Shown: positions 1 through 13,426 of the stretch, piece after piece
Layout: the number at the start of each line of letters is the position of its first letter
Position numbering within the stretch: position 1 is the first letter of the stretch
NCBI GenBank assembly: GCA_018873225.1
Contig: JAEILZ010000008.1
Coordinates: forward strand, 682,001 to 746,000
Reading direction: 5' to 3'
Length of the DNA: 64,000 nucleotides
Origin: [Phialemoniopsis] sp. UDSM-2020
Lineage: Eukaryota; Ascomycota; Sordariomycetes; Thyridiales; Thyridiaceae
The notes under the pieces: generated by a model
What the model saw: the letters and a program-made list of their open reading frames with translations, nothing else
Told to the model about the DNA's origin: nothing
Databases searched by the model: none
Program-made: the position numbers and the translations under genes

Positions 1-3000
1 CTTAAAAAGATTATTTAAATCTTTAAAAACTATATAAAGTAATTTTTAAATTAATTTAATTATATTAAAATATTATATAACTAAATAAATTAAAAAGTAA
101 AAAAGTAAATAAAATTAAATTTATTATAAACTATTTAAAAATTAATTAATTAATTAATAATTAAATAAAGTTATTAAGTTTAATTAAAATTTTAAATTAA
201 TTAATAATCTTATTAAATATTAATAATATATAATACTTTTTAATATAATTATATTCTTTATTTAAAATAAATTAAATATTTAAATAATTATAATTTATAT
301 TAATTTAATCTTTAAAAAAAAGAAATAATTAATTTTAATATAATATATTTAATATAATTAATTTAATATAATAAATATAATATTTATATTTTAAAAATAT
401 AATAATAATTTTTAATATTAATAAATATAATTATAATATATTAATCTTATTATTTTAATTTAAAAGTTTAATTTTTATTAAATCTTTATATATATAAAAA
501 GTTAAATTTAAATTTAAAATTTAAAATTTAAATTTAATTATAAATATAAATTTATAATTATAATAATATACTATTAATTTAAATATTTATTTTTAAAATA
601 ATTTTATAAATTATAAAATAAAACTTCTATATTATAAATAATATTATTAATTATAAATAAATTTATTTTATAAGTTTTAATAATTTTTATTAAAAAGATT
701 AATTATTTATAATCTTTTTTTATATATAAAAAAATATATTTAATCTTATAATTATCTTTTTTTTTTTTTTTTTTTATCTCTTTTTATATATAAAAAAAAA
801 ATTAATTATAATTTATAATTATTATTTAAAATTAATTAAAATAATAAAAAAAAAGTTTAAATTTAAAAAGTATTAAATTTCTTTCTTTTAAAGCTTTATT
901 AAAAAGATATATATTTTTATAATTAAATTATAATTAAAGCTTAATTATAAGAATTTAAAAGATTTTACTAAGAAATTTAATTTTAATAATAATATAATTT
1001 TAATAATCTTTTAAATAAAGAATATAATTATATTAAAAATATTATATATTATTAATATTTAATAAAATTATTAATTAACTTTAAAATCTTAATTAAACTT
1101 AATAATTTCATTTAATTATTAATTAATTATTTAATTTTTAAATAATTTATAATAAGTTTTTATTTACTTTTCTAATTTTTAATTTATTTAATTATCTTTT
1201 TAATATATTTAAATTAATTTAAAGATTATTTTATATAATCTTTAAAAGTTTAAATAATCTTTTTTAAATTATTATTAATAGTAATTTTTAAAATTAATAA
1301 AAAGCTTTATACTTTTTAAATACTAATAAAAAGATATTTAAAGATTAATAAGTTTATCTTATTATTTAAATTAAATTTAAAATTAAAACTTTAAATTTAA
1401 ATTTAACTCTTTATATATATAAAGATAAATTAAATCTTTAAGTTAAAGTAATTAATTTAATATATTATAATTATATTTATTAATATTAGAAATTATTATT
1501 ATATTTTTAAAATATAGATATTATATTTATTATATTAAATTAACTATATTAAATATATTATATTAAAATTAATTATTTCTTTTTTTTAAAGATTAAACTA
1601 ATATAAATAATAATTATTTTAATAATTTTAATAGCTTTTAAATATTTTTTTATTAATAATTAATAAGTATATATCTTTTTATATATTTAAAAGATTATTT
1701 TTAATTTATAAAAGATTATTTAAGCTTTTAATAATTATAAAAAGTAATTTAAAAACTAATTTAAATATATAAAGAGAAAGACTTAAAAAGTTAAAAATTA
1801 AAAATATAAATAAAGATTTATTATAAATTATTTAAAAATTAAATAGTTAATTAATAGTTAAATAAAGTTATTAAATTTAATTAAAATTTTAAAGTTAATT
1901 AATAATTTTATTAAATATTAATAATATATAATACTTTTTAATATAATTATATTTTTTATTTAAAAGATAAATAATATTATTAATTATAAATTTTAATAAC
2001 TTTTATTAAAAAGATTAATTATTTATAATCCTTCTTTATATATAAAAAAGTATATTTAATTTTATATCTTTTTCTTTTTTTATTTTATTTTTATCTTTAT
2101 CTTTTTTTATATATAAAAAAGAAATTAATTATAGTTTATAATTATTATTTAAAATTAATTTAAAATTTAAAATATTAAAAAAATATAAAATTAAATTTAA
2201 AAATTACTTTATTTCTTTCTTTAAAGATTTTATTAAATAGTTAAAAATTAAAATAATTAAAATATATTTAAAGTTTAATTTTAATAATTTAAAAGGCTTT
2301 ATAAAAAGTTTTAATTTTAAAAATTATATAGTTTTACTAACCTTTAGTTATAGCATTATAATATAGTAATTAAACATCTAAATAGCTAAATAAAAGATAG
2401 TTAATTTAAATTTAGCTAATACTATAAAGATATAGTGATTTTAGTCTTAGGTTACTATAAGCTCTTAACTATATATATATAGGGTTCTAATCAGGCTCTT
2501 TATCTTCTATATATAAAGATTATTTTTAAAATTTATCCCTATCTTAATAATAATTCAATTTATTATTATAACATCTTATCTCTACTATAAGAATATAATA
2601 AAAAAGTAGCATCTTAATAGCTATAGCTTTAAGCTAATATTTAGTAATTAAAACTTATTATTATTCTACTTCTCTCTCTCTTTAATAACTAATTTTATCT
2701 TTTATTTTAAAATATAAACTAAAAAGAGATAACTACTTTATATTATATAAATAAGTATACTATATAGTTATATATAGTTTAGAAAAATTAAAATACTTTA
2801 TTAATTAAATTTATAAGAATATTAATATAAAACCTCTTTAACTATAAAGCTATTACTTTATAAGTATTTTAATATTATTAAGAATATTATAATAATTCTA
2901 TTAAAAGTAAAAAACTAATATATTATATTTATATAATATAATTTAAAGAAATAAAGAATATTTAAGTAGTTATTACTAACTATTAAATTTATCTTATTAT

Positions 3001-3970
3001 TTAATTTAATAAATATATATATATTTAAAAAACTAAATAAAGATATTATAATTAGTTTTATTAATATAATAAGATAATATTAATAATAAAAATAATCTTT
3101 AATTATTTTCTTATAAATAATTAAAAAAAAAATTTTTTTTTATATATTTAAAAGAATATTTATAACTTATAAAAAGTTATTTAAACTTTTAATAATTATA
3201 ATAAGTAATTTAAAAATTAATTTATATATATTATAAAAGTAACTTAAAAAACTAAAAATTAAATAAATAAATAAAATTAAACTTTTTATAAATTATTTAA
3301 AAGTTAAATAATTAATTAATAATTAATTAATAATTAAATAAAATTATTAAATTTAATTAAGATTTTAAAATTAATTAATAGTCTTATTAAATATTAATAA
3401 TATATAATACTTTTAATATAATTATATCTTTTATTTAAAGGATTAAATTAATTATTTTTTATTTTTAAAAGTTAAATTAATATAAATAATAATTATTTAT
3501 ATAATTTTTAAATAAGATTTATAATAATATATTTTATTAATATAAATAATAAAATAGTTTTTTAAAATAAATTATAATTTAAAAAACTTAGAAAATTTAA
3601 AAATAAAAAGTTATTTTTATTAATAGCTTTATTAAAATAATTTTAATTAATATATAATCTTTAAAATAAAATTAATAATAATATATTTTATTAATAATTA
3701 ATTAAATAAATAATTTTTAATAATTTAAATAAAATAATTTTTAAAAGTAAATCTTTATTTTAAAAAAAGTTAAAAACTTTAAAAAATAAAAATAAAAATA
3801 TTTTTCTTATAATAATTAAATAAATAATTTAGAATAAATTATATTTTTTATTTTAATAAATTTTAAAGGTATTTTTAAGTAAATAAATATTTTAAAATTT
3901 TATTTCTATTTTTAAATTCTTTTTTAAATTATTTTAATATTTAATTTAATTCTTTAAAAGTATACTTTTA
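1..3970. repeat. AT-rich mosaic of interleaved direct and inverted repeats
   Basis: Almost pure A/T sequence with no open frame and no protein motif I can read. A block of about 260 bp occurs near 1-260, again near 1700-1960 and again near 3170-3440 in the same orientation. A reverse-complement version lies near 1040-1265. The stretch around 430-530 is repeated inverted at about 1360-1470, and 610-900 is repeated directly at about 1975-2240. The spacings do not fit one simple palindrome, so this looks like several overlapping copies of one or two repeat families that have lost nearly all G and C. The copies differ mostly by transitions, which suits RIP. Boundaries are approximate because they were aligned by eye. 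Confidence 0.6.
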
Positions 3971-4036
3971 TTAATATCTATTTATATATAAATAAATTAA
4001 TTAGTTATTAATTAATTAATAGTTTATAGTTATTAA

Positions 4037-4303
4037 TGAAATAGATTATTTTAATTTAACTTAGATTATAATTAATCTAGTATATAAAACTATTAAAAAT
4101 TATAATACTTTATATACCTATAGATAGAACTTAGAAGAATTAATAACTATTCTTTAGAATAACTTTATAAATCTTATAGTAATCTAATTACTTCTATATT
4201 TAAAGTTTATATAAATTAGAATAGAATCTTATAAATACAATCTTTTTAGTAGCTATTTATAGCCCTCTTATTATAACTAGTTTTTATTAGCCTTTTTTAA
4301 TAG
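4037..4303 (+). repeat. LTR-like repeat D, left copy, heavily RIP-mutated
   Basis: This 267-bp stretch aligns base for base with 31914-32180. It begins TGAAATAGATT, where the right copy has TAAAATGGATC. Almost all differences are the left copy carrying T for C or A for G. It is probably an LTR or solo LTR: it starts with TG, and the partner copy is preceded by a purine tract. No clear matching target duplication was found outside the pair, so it is uncertain whether the two are the LTRs of one outer element filled with later insertions or two independent remnants. Confidence 0.6.
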
Positions 4304-6097
4304 TAATAAAAGTAGGATTCTAATATCTATAGCCTAGAATCTAACTCTATTAGATTACCTTATTAGAAATTTAATACTACCAGCTATATTAACTACTACA
4401 TCCTACTACTATTAATTAAATTATATAAGGGATAAGATAGGTATAGTATAGTAGCTATAGTATTCTTTTAATTAAGAAAATAACTATAATAGCTTACTCT
4501 TAGAAATTAATATTATATTTAATAATATTTAATTTAGATTTAAATATTACTATTATTAAATTTCTTTTATAAATTAAGAAAGATAAGAAAAGCTAGAATT
4601 AAATGCTTAAAGACTATAGAGACCTTAAAATTAATAAGGTTTCTTAGGCTGCTTATTTATAAACTCCTAAATATACTACTATTTAGTATAATAAATATAG
4701 AATTAAAAGAATTAAGTATGAAATAATTAGAAGCCTATATAATAAGAACTAAGATAGAATTATATAGAAAAATATAAGTTAGTTTAGTATTATTTCTTTT
4801 TTATTAATTTTATTTAGATTTAAACCTTCTTAAATAACTATTAATTACTCTTTAATTAGATACCTTTCTATTAGGATTACTACTTAAAGCTATTAAGAAT
4901 ATCTTTATATAAAGAAACTATATAAATATATAACTTCCTTTAAATATATTTCTAGGATATTATAATATTAATTATAGTTAGGTAAAGTATTACTACTAAG
5001 ATTTCTATTATTAATAATAATAATACGATCTAATATATTATAAGAGTTTAGATATCTAGTTTAAATCTTTTTAGTTTAAATAAAGATAATAAATTATAAT
5101 ATTACTTTTATATATTTAAAAAAAGAATACTATCTTTTTTAAACTTTTATTAAATACCTTAATAAAGGTATAATATAAGAATCTATTTAAAGCCTAATAA
5201 ATCTCTAAGGTTTTATACCTAAGGATATTTAGAAGAAAAAGGTTGTTTTTTATTTTTTTTTATATAATTAGATTTAAAGTATTATTAAAGAAGAGTAGTA
5301 ATATTTATATCTTCTATATAATAGATAGTTATTATTATAAAAAGTATAAAAAGATAAATATTTTCTTATTAGTTTAAGAAATTTTAGATAAGATTAATTA
5401 CTTATACTAAATTATATTTAATAACCTTTCTATTTATAGAAAAAAGTAATAAGATAATACTATATATATCTTAATTATCTTCTTCTTCTTTAATTCCTTT
5501 AATATCTTAGTACTTATCTATTATCTTAATAAGGAATTACACTTAGGTTAATCTATTCTTTTAACTTATAAGAGAATAAATAACTTTAGAGGTTCTTTAA
5601 GATTTAATACTATAGATAGTACTATTAGAGGAAATAAAGAAGAGATATATCTAGTTATATTCTTTCTACTAAAGTTCCTTACTAAATAAAGAGCCCTAAA
5701 GTTTAAGAATAAAAAGATTATAAAGGCCTTATATTATTATAAGATAATAATAATAAGATAGTTTAAGTATATTAAGGTTAATAACTTTAAATTTTATTAT
5801 ATAAAATCTATTTAATTAATAGTATAATAAATAACTAAAATAGTTATTAAGTAGCTAAAAGAAAAAAGATAGTTATACTTTAAAAATAATATAAAGATAA
5901 TTTTTATTATTTAAGATAGAGCTTAAATATTAAATAATAAATTATACTTTTAGAAATAATAATTATAATTAATATCTAATAATATTAAATAGATTAAAAG
6001 AAAGATACTTTTATTTAAGACTTTACTTTTAAGTTTAAAAAAAATATTTATAAGTATTAAAGAAACTTTTAGATACTTTTAGTATCTATCTAAATAG
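4304..6097 (+). pseudogene. Decayed transposon segment of uncertain type
   Basis: AT-rich, stop-riddled sequence. Reading the plus strand through about 4600-4760 gives a faint helix-turn-helix-like pattern (K-D-Y-R-D-L-K-I-N-K-V-S, then an A-A-Y run), reminiscent of the N-terminus of pogo/Fot-type transposases. I cannot follow it into a DDE catalytic domain. The part just left of 6097 may instead be the start of element C, because removing element A joins it to the C sequence at 13427 without an obvious break. No functional gene is present. Confidence 0.35.
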
Positions 6098-6102
6098 CTA
6101 TA
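6098..6102. other. Left target-site duplication of element A
   Basis: The five bases CTATA lie immediately outside the left LTR of element A and recur at 13422-13426 immediately outside the right LTR. A 5-bp duplication is normal for Ty3/gypsy integration. It shows A inserted as a complete element at this site. Confidence 0.75.
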
Positions 6103-6475
6103 TATAATAATCTATAATCCTAAGCATAAATAGTACTTTAGAGTCCTAAACTTAAAAGGTTTTATATAAATAGATAAATCAGGACAACTTAGGTAGGTAA
6201 TAATTAATTATAGCTAAAGATAGCTTTTACTTAAAAGATCTCTTAATAAATAAAAATACTTTAAATACTAAAGAGCTATTTAGAAATACCTAAGGATAGG
6301 TACTAGTTTATATATATAAATATAGGAATTATTTAAATTATAATAATCTAAGATAAAGGATTATAATTATAATTAGTAATCTAATAGTCTATACCCTATA
6401 GTTTTATCTTATTATATTGTACCCTATATAACCGTTTTAGTACCTCCTATAGTACTATAAGTTCACTTTATAATA
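6103..6475 (-). repeat. Element A 3' LTR
   Basis: A 373-bp LTR. In minus orientation it is the downstream LTR and is preceded by the purine tract visible (complemented) at about 6476-6490. It matches 13049-13421 directly and 23649-24021 and 30595-30967 in reverse complement, with substitutions but no length change. Confidence 0.85.
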
Positions 6476-9400
6476 TAATATCCTTCTTTTAGATTAATAT
6501 CCTAATAATCTAAGGCTATTTTTTAAGACTTATTAATCCTATATATAACTTATTCCTAGGTAATAAAAACTCTCTTTTTAATTTTTCTACTTACTATTAA
6601 TAAGATATCTTTAGGTTATATTAAGAAATAGAAATCTACTAAATTAAATAAGTAAATAGCTTTTAGTACCTATATTAATCTTTATAATATTAAGATAATA
6701 TCTTATTTTTACTACTTTAAAAATAATTTAGTATATAAAATAATAGAAGGAAAATTATAATATAATAACTATATTTATTATAGTTATTCTTATAATAGTA
6801 TTAGTATAGCTTCTTCTTATAGATATAAATAGTCCTATATATATTAACCTCTAATTGATAATATTAGTTTCTTATATATTAGCTAAGTAATAAAAGGTTT
6901 TAAAAGAGAAGATAGATACTAAAGAGGAGATATTTATCCTTTAGATTTAACTGCAGACTATTCTTAATTATTTAAGTTAGCTTTAAAGGTAAGAGAAATT
7001 CTTAAAAGAGTATAGTATAGATTTATTCTATTATAAAATATAGTTCTTAAATAAATTAAAGTAGAAGAATAATTATTTAGTAGATTATATCTAGGAGCTA
7101 GGTATTATAAATAACTTTATCTCTATTAATTAGAATGCTTTTAACTTAGATAACTATTAGCTTTTTACTAGTATAAATTTTTCTAATAAAACTATTAAAG
7201 CTTCTTTATATAATATATTAAGTTTTTAATAGGTTCTTAGATATTTTCTTTATTATTATAGCTTTTCTATTTAATTAAATATTTTTTATTATTTATTTAT
7301 TACTTAAGTATTTTTTTAATATTATATTCTTTTTCCTTTATTTCTACTTCTACTAGTTCTTTAAACTATACTTCTAGAGAGATTAATTCTAATAGGGATA
7401 TATAAAAAATATTATAAATATATATTAATTTTAGTAGTAATAGTTTATAATTAGATATTAATATTTTTTATAAAACTTTAAATAGTTTTAGTTTTTTATA
7501 ATTTAATTTATTATTAGGCTATTTTATTATAATATTTTTTTATAGTAGGTAGATTATATCTCCCTTTAAGAAAGATAATCTTTTTATTCTTTTCTAGTTA
7601 TAGTAGTATACTATATACTACTATATAAATTCTAGTTCTATTTTTAAGGATATATATAGCTTCTTAAGGTATTTTATTTTAAGAATTATTAATTCTATAT
7701 TAATCTTATCTTATAGTTATTAATAGGCCTTAGGGTTTTATCTATAATTTATAAAGAATAGTAATACTTTAATTATTTCTATTAGTAAGTTATTATATAT
7801 AAACTATATAAATAGTAGTAACTCTACTTAATTATTCTATTTATAGTTAATATAGTTTTATAAGTAAGCTTCTAATATTTAATTTAAATATTTAATTTAA
7901 CTATCTATTTAAGGGTAATAAGCTATTATAAGCTTTTTATTTACCTTTAGTTATTCTATTAATAAAATATAAAACTTTAAAATATAGGTTATTCCTCTAT
8001 CTATAATAATCTTATATAGTATCCTATAGTTAGCTATAATAGTTTTTAGGAAAGTATAAATAAGTTATTTTACTATATATACTTCCTTAAATAGTAAAAA
8101 ATAGGTATATTTAATTAATTTTTCTAGGATTACTAAGATATTATTATATTTAATTCTTATTATAGGGTCCTTAGACTTTAATAATTTAATAATAAAATCT
8201 ATTATAACTAAGTATTATAATTCACTTAAAATTAATATAAATTAGAGCTCTCTATATAGTTTATATTTTAATAGTTTATTAAGATTATATTATAGGTAAT
8301 TCCTTATAATATCCTTTATAACTTAATATAGTTATAGAAAATTATAAATTTATTAAACTTATATAATAGTTTATATAATCCTTTAGTATCTATAGGCCTT
8401 AGCCTTATAAATTTCTCTAATATATTTCTATTATAAGCTAATAAGAAGGTAAAATCTTTTATTATAATATAAGAATCTTTTTATCTTTTTAGTTTTAGCC
8501 TATTTATCTATTAGATATATCTTTTATATTTTATTATAAGCTTTATAATTACTTAGTAATTATATAACTACTAAAATTTATTATAGAATTCCTTTAAGGG
8601 TTTTATCTAGGTTTATCTATATAATTACCTATATATTTATAAGTATTTCTTGCTTATAATTAGGTCTTTAGCTTAAGGTATTAATCTTACTATTATTTAA
8701 TTCTTTTTTATATATAATTTTATAGTTAAATTTTAAGAGGAATTCTATCTATTATATTTATTACTTATTAAGTTTCTTAGAGGTAGTAAAATAGATAAGG
8801 TTTTTATAATCTATATATACTATAATTAAGTATATTATCCTATTTAGGTATAATCTTTATTCTTTAAAATACTTAATAATAACTATTAGTTCTTTATTAT
8901 AAATCTAATAGTTAAATTCTAGCCTATATAGTTTCTTTAAGAAGAATATAATAGGATATAGAACTCTTTTATAATCTTACTATCTAAGTTATCTTTTTAG
9001 GGTATAATTAAAAGTATCTATTTCTAATTTATATAATTAATTAGGATTAGTTATTTTAATAATTAATTTATTAAGGAGGTATTTTTTAACCTTATTAAAG
9101 ATCTCTTAGTATTTTTTAGTTTACTTAAAGATCTTACCTTTCTTAGTAAGATTAATTAATAATATTATTAATTCTCTATATCCTTTTAAGAATTATTTAT
9201 AATAGTTTATAAATCCTAAAAAGGATTAAACTTCCTTAATATTTTTAGGTATTAGCTAGTCTTTAATTACTATAAGTTTATTTAGATTTATTTATATTTC
9301 TCTTAGTTAAATTAGATATCTAAAGTATATTATCTTTTATATATAGAACTAGCTCTTATTAGGGTTTACTAGTAGGTTTACTCTTTAGAGATCTTAAAGT

Positions 9401-12400
9401 ACTTTATAAATATATTATTAATATTCTTTTAATATTTTAGAGTAGATAAGAATATTATTAAGATAAATAATTATAAAGTTATTAAGGTATTTCTATAGTA
9501 TATTATTAATTATATTTTAAAATAAAGCTAGTATATTAATAAATCTAAAAGGTATAATAAGATACTTAAAATATCCTAGATAAGTTCTAAATATAGTTTT
9601 CTATTTATATCCTTCTTTAATATAAATTAGATTATAAGCTTCTAATAGGTCTAATACTATAAACTAGTTAGCTTTATATAATCTATTATATAGCTTTATA
9701 ATTAATAGTAATAGGTATTAGTTCTTAATTATAATATTATTAAGTTATTAATAATTAATATATATTTTCTATTTACTATTTTTTTTTAATATCTAAAGAA
9801 TTAAATATTCTATTAGTAATAAAGAAGATTAAATAAAACCTTTTTATAGGTTTTTATTTAAGTATTTTTTTAATTTCTTAAGTTATAGTTTATTTAAGCT
9901 ATAAATCTTTTAGAATTTAAGTGTTATTTCTAGTTTTAGTAGTATCTTATAATTATAATATAAGTATAGTAGTAGTTTTATTTCTAATTCTAATTAGAAT
10001 AGTTTCTTATATTAATAGTATTCTTCTAGTATTATTATAATCTTATTAGGCTTTTTCTTTTTTAAATATAATAATACTCTATAAGTTATAAGCTTATTTA
10101 TATTCCTTATCTTAGGAGCCCTATTAGCTAAGCTTATAGTTAATTATCCTTAGGTTAATTATTTATTCTAGCTTAACTAGCTAGTAGATTAATTAATCTT
10201 TAGATTATTTTCTTATAATTATAGTAGTTCTAATATTATATTATAATCTATTGTATCTATAATATCTAAAGATAGTTTAGTAATATATTATCTAATTATA
10301 ATAGAGAGTTATAAAGTCTCCTAATTAATATTTCTATTATTATATTAAATCTCTTTTCTTTCTATTATAAGTAAATAATAAGATTCTTTCTTAGCCTTCT
10401 AAGGAAATTATAACTAATTTATTAGCTTTAATATAATATAATTCCTTTATATACTACTATTAATAAGTATCATTATATTATATATTCTAAGCTTAATTTT
10501 CACCTTAAATAGTAATAGATTTAAAGTAGCTTTTAAAGTCCTTATTAATAAGTTATCTATAAAGCTTATTAGTAGCAATTAAGATTATTTTTTAATTTAT
10601 TTATAGGAAGTTCTTACTCTTTATCTTATATAATCTTTTAATACTTTTAATATAGCTTAATGTAAGATTATATTCTATCCTTATTATAATTATATTTGAT
10701 AAGTATATACATCTTATTATCTTACTTATAGTATATACTCTTTTATAATAAGTAAGTATAATTTTTTCTATACTATTTATATTTATCTATTAAGTTCTAT
10801 TACTTCTTTATTTCTTATATTTCTTTAAGAGCTTTCTTCTACTATTTATAGTATTAATTTAAGATTTCTTTAATATTAATTTTAATTATTTTTATAGAAG
10901 ATAGTTCTACTTTAATAGCTTTAATCTTTTCTTAGACCTTTAAGTTTTTATTATTAAGGAATAAGAAGTCTCTACTTTTAAGTTTATTTTAATTAATATT
11001 TTACTATTTCTTTTATAAATACCTTAGGTATACTTATATTAGTATAAGGATATACCTAGATTCCCTTACCTAGTACTACTTCTTTAACTTCTAAAGTCAA
11101 TAGATTTTATATATAATAATTTTATAGATTTAATATCCTTATTTATTAAAGATATAAAGAATCAAATAATTAAGTTTAAATTAGAATATTCTATATCTAA
11201 AGTAAGTATTATAGCTTTATAGCTTCTAATACTATATATTATCTATTAAATAGATATAGATATAACTCTATTTATACCTCCTAGATAGAAACTTATACTT
11301 AGCTTTCTTATCTAGGTATAATCTATATAGATTATAGATATATAATACCTATAAGATCTTATTATAATATATATATTAGTTATTTAATTATTTATCCTTA
11401 TTATATTATAGTTTTAGTTATAAATATTTATAATCCTTCTTCTAGTTTACCTACTTAGATATAGTCCTAGTAATAATTATAATAATATTCTTTCTTATTA
11501 GTATAAGATATTATAGTTACTTAAGTACTATTTATTACTATATAATTTTTTTATAGTTTAATAGGATAAAAGGATTTTTTTCTTTCTTCTTTTTCTTAAG
11601 AATTTAAACTATAGCTTAATTATTATTCTATTTTTCTATCTTACTATTATTAATAGTTTTACTTTTTACTTCTAAGGTAAAAAATAAACTATTATTAGAA
11701 TTATTATCTTAAAGTCTAATCTCTTCTAAAAGTATTTTATCTCCTTTAAAATCTTTTTCTAATTATACTTATAAATATATAAAGTACTTTTTAAGTAATT
11801 TATTAGCCTTTATATTAAGTATATATTCTTTATTTATTTAAAGCTTTATATCCTTTTTATAGATTTACTAAAGTTATTTTTTTTCTTTAGCTATAAACTT
11901 TTTAGCTATAGCTAATTATTTAGTATTAATTAGTAGCTTAAGATATTATTTTAAATTTTATTTACTAAATAAGTATATAGTATACTTATTATTATAATAT
12001 ATTATCTAGTATTATTATCTATATATAGTAATATTAATCTATTATTATAATTTAAGAACTAATTTATACTTCTTTTTCTACCTATAGTTTTAGATAAAAT
12101 ATCTCTTTTTATTATAATTAAAATATTTTTTTCTATTTTATTATTTTACTATATTAAGTTTTATTAATCCTAAATACTAAGTATTTCTATATATAGTAGT
12201 AATCTTTTATTAAATTACTTTCTTTTTAGTATTTATATAGAATCTTCTTTCTTAATTAGGATTATAAATACTTTAGCCTTTCTTCTTAGCTTATTATTCT
12301 TAAAGCTAATTATTAATCTAAACTACTTTAATAATATACTTAGAAAGATCCTTAAGATAATCTTTCTTAGTAAATTTATCTTTAACTCTTTTTTTAAGCT

Positions 12401-13048
12401 TTTAATAGAAAATAGCTATTAAAAGCTTATCCTTCTAAATTAAGTAGCTAAAGATTTATTAGAATTTAGTTATATAGATTAAAGTAAAACCTATCTACTT
12501 AAATAAGTATAGCTATCTCTTTATTATTTATTCCTTATCTAAATCTCTAAAAGTATTCTTAAGTAACTTAATAAACTAATTATATTCTTCTTTAAAGATT
12601 CAATTAATTTTATTATTATAAAGGCTTTCTTTATTATCTAGAAAATCTTAAAGAATAGATTTAAACTAAATAAGTATCTTTTCTTTAAGGTTATTAGCTA
12701 TAAAGTATATTTTCTTTTTCTTTATATAATAAAAGGCTTTATAGTATAGTAGATAGATTTAAATCTATATAAGCTATCCTTTTATATCTTTTTTCTTTCT
12801 ATTAAACTTAAGTAGGTAATTAAATTTAAGATTATAAACTAATTAATTAGTTTCTATCTAATTAATAGCCTACTATTATTATTTAATTATAATTTTTATC
12901 TTAGTAATTTCCTTTATAGCTTTTTTAAGTATCTTAATAGTAGTAGTTACTAGAGTACTAGTAATAGAAGCTACTTTTTTAGATATAATTATACTTTATT
13001 AGTATTACCTAATAGTTATAGTAACTTACTAAATAAGAATATTTAATA

Positions 13049-13421
13049 TATAATAATCTATAATTCTAAGTATAAATAGTATTTTAAGGTCCTAAACTTA
13101 AAGGGTTTTATATAAATAAATAAGTTAGAATAACTTAAATAAGTAATAATTAATTATAGCTAAAGATAGCTTTTACTTAAAAGATCTCTTAATAAATAAA
13201 GATACTTTAAATACTAAAGAGCTATCTAGAAATATCTAAAGGTAGGTACTAGTTTATATATATAGATATAGAGATTACCTGGATTATAATAATCTAAAAT
13301 AAGGGATTATAGTTATAGTTAGTAATTTAATAGTTCATACCTTATAGTCTTATCTTATTATATTATACCCTATATAACCGCCTTAATGCCTTCTACAGTA
13401 CTATAAGTTCACTTTATAACA
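13049..13421 (-). repeat. Element A 5' LTR
   Basis: A 373-bp LTR that is the upstream LTR of A in minus orientation. It ends on the plus strand with ...CTTTATAACA, giving a 5' TGTTATAAAG start on the minus strand. It is the one LTR here whose terminal TG was not mutated to TA. Confidence 0.85.
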
Positions 13422-13426
13422 CTATA
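13422..13426. other. Right target-site duplication of element A
   Basis: CTATA, identical to 6098-6102, directly abutting the right LTR of element A. Confidence 0.75.

Larger units (their letters stand above)
6103..13421 (-). mobile_element. LTR retrotransposon copy A (Ty3/gypsy, chromoviral type), RIP-inactivated
   Basis: This is a complete but dead LTR element of 7,319 bp in minus orientation. Both LTRs are 373 bp and the flanks carry the CTATA duplication. It is the reverse complement of copy B and has exactly the same total length, so bases map one to one (A position = 13421 minus the offset into B). For example, the reverse-transcriptase active-site segment of B at about 27605 falls at about 9465 here and reads the same degraded Y-L-N-N sequence. 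The right LTR keeps the canonical terminal TG (read on the minus strand, TGTTATAAAG). All frames are full of stops, and the differences from B are overwhelmingly C/T and G/A. The element appears to have landed inside older element C. Confidence 0.85.

Noticed and set aside
1..120. Telomere repeats at the left edge were looked for.
   Set aside because: No TTAGGG-like arrays are present; the window simply begins inside AT-rich DNA.
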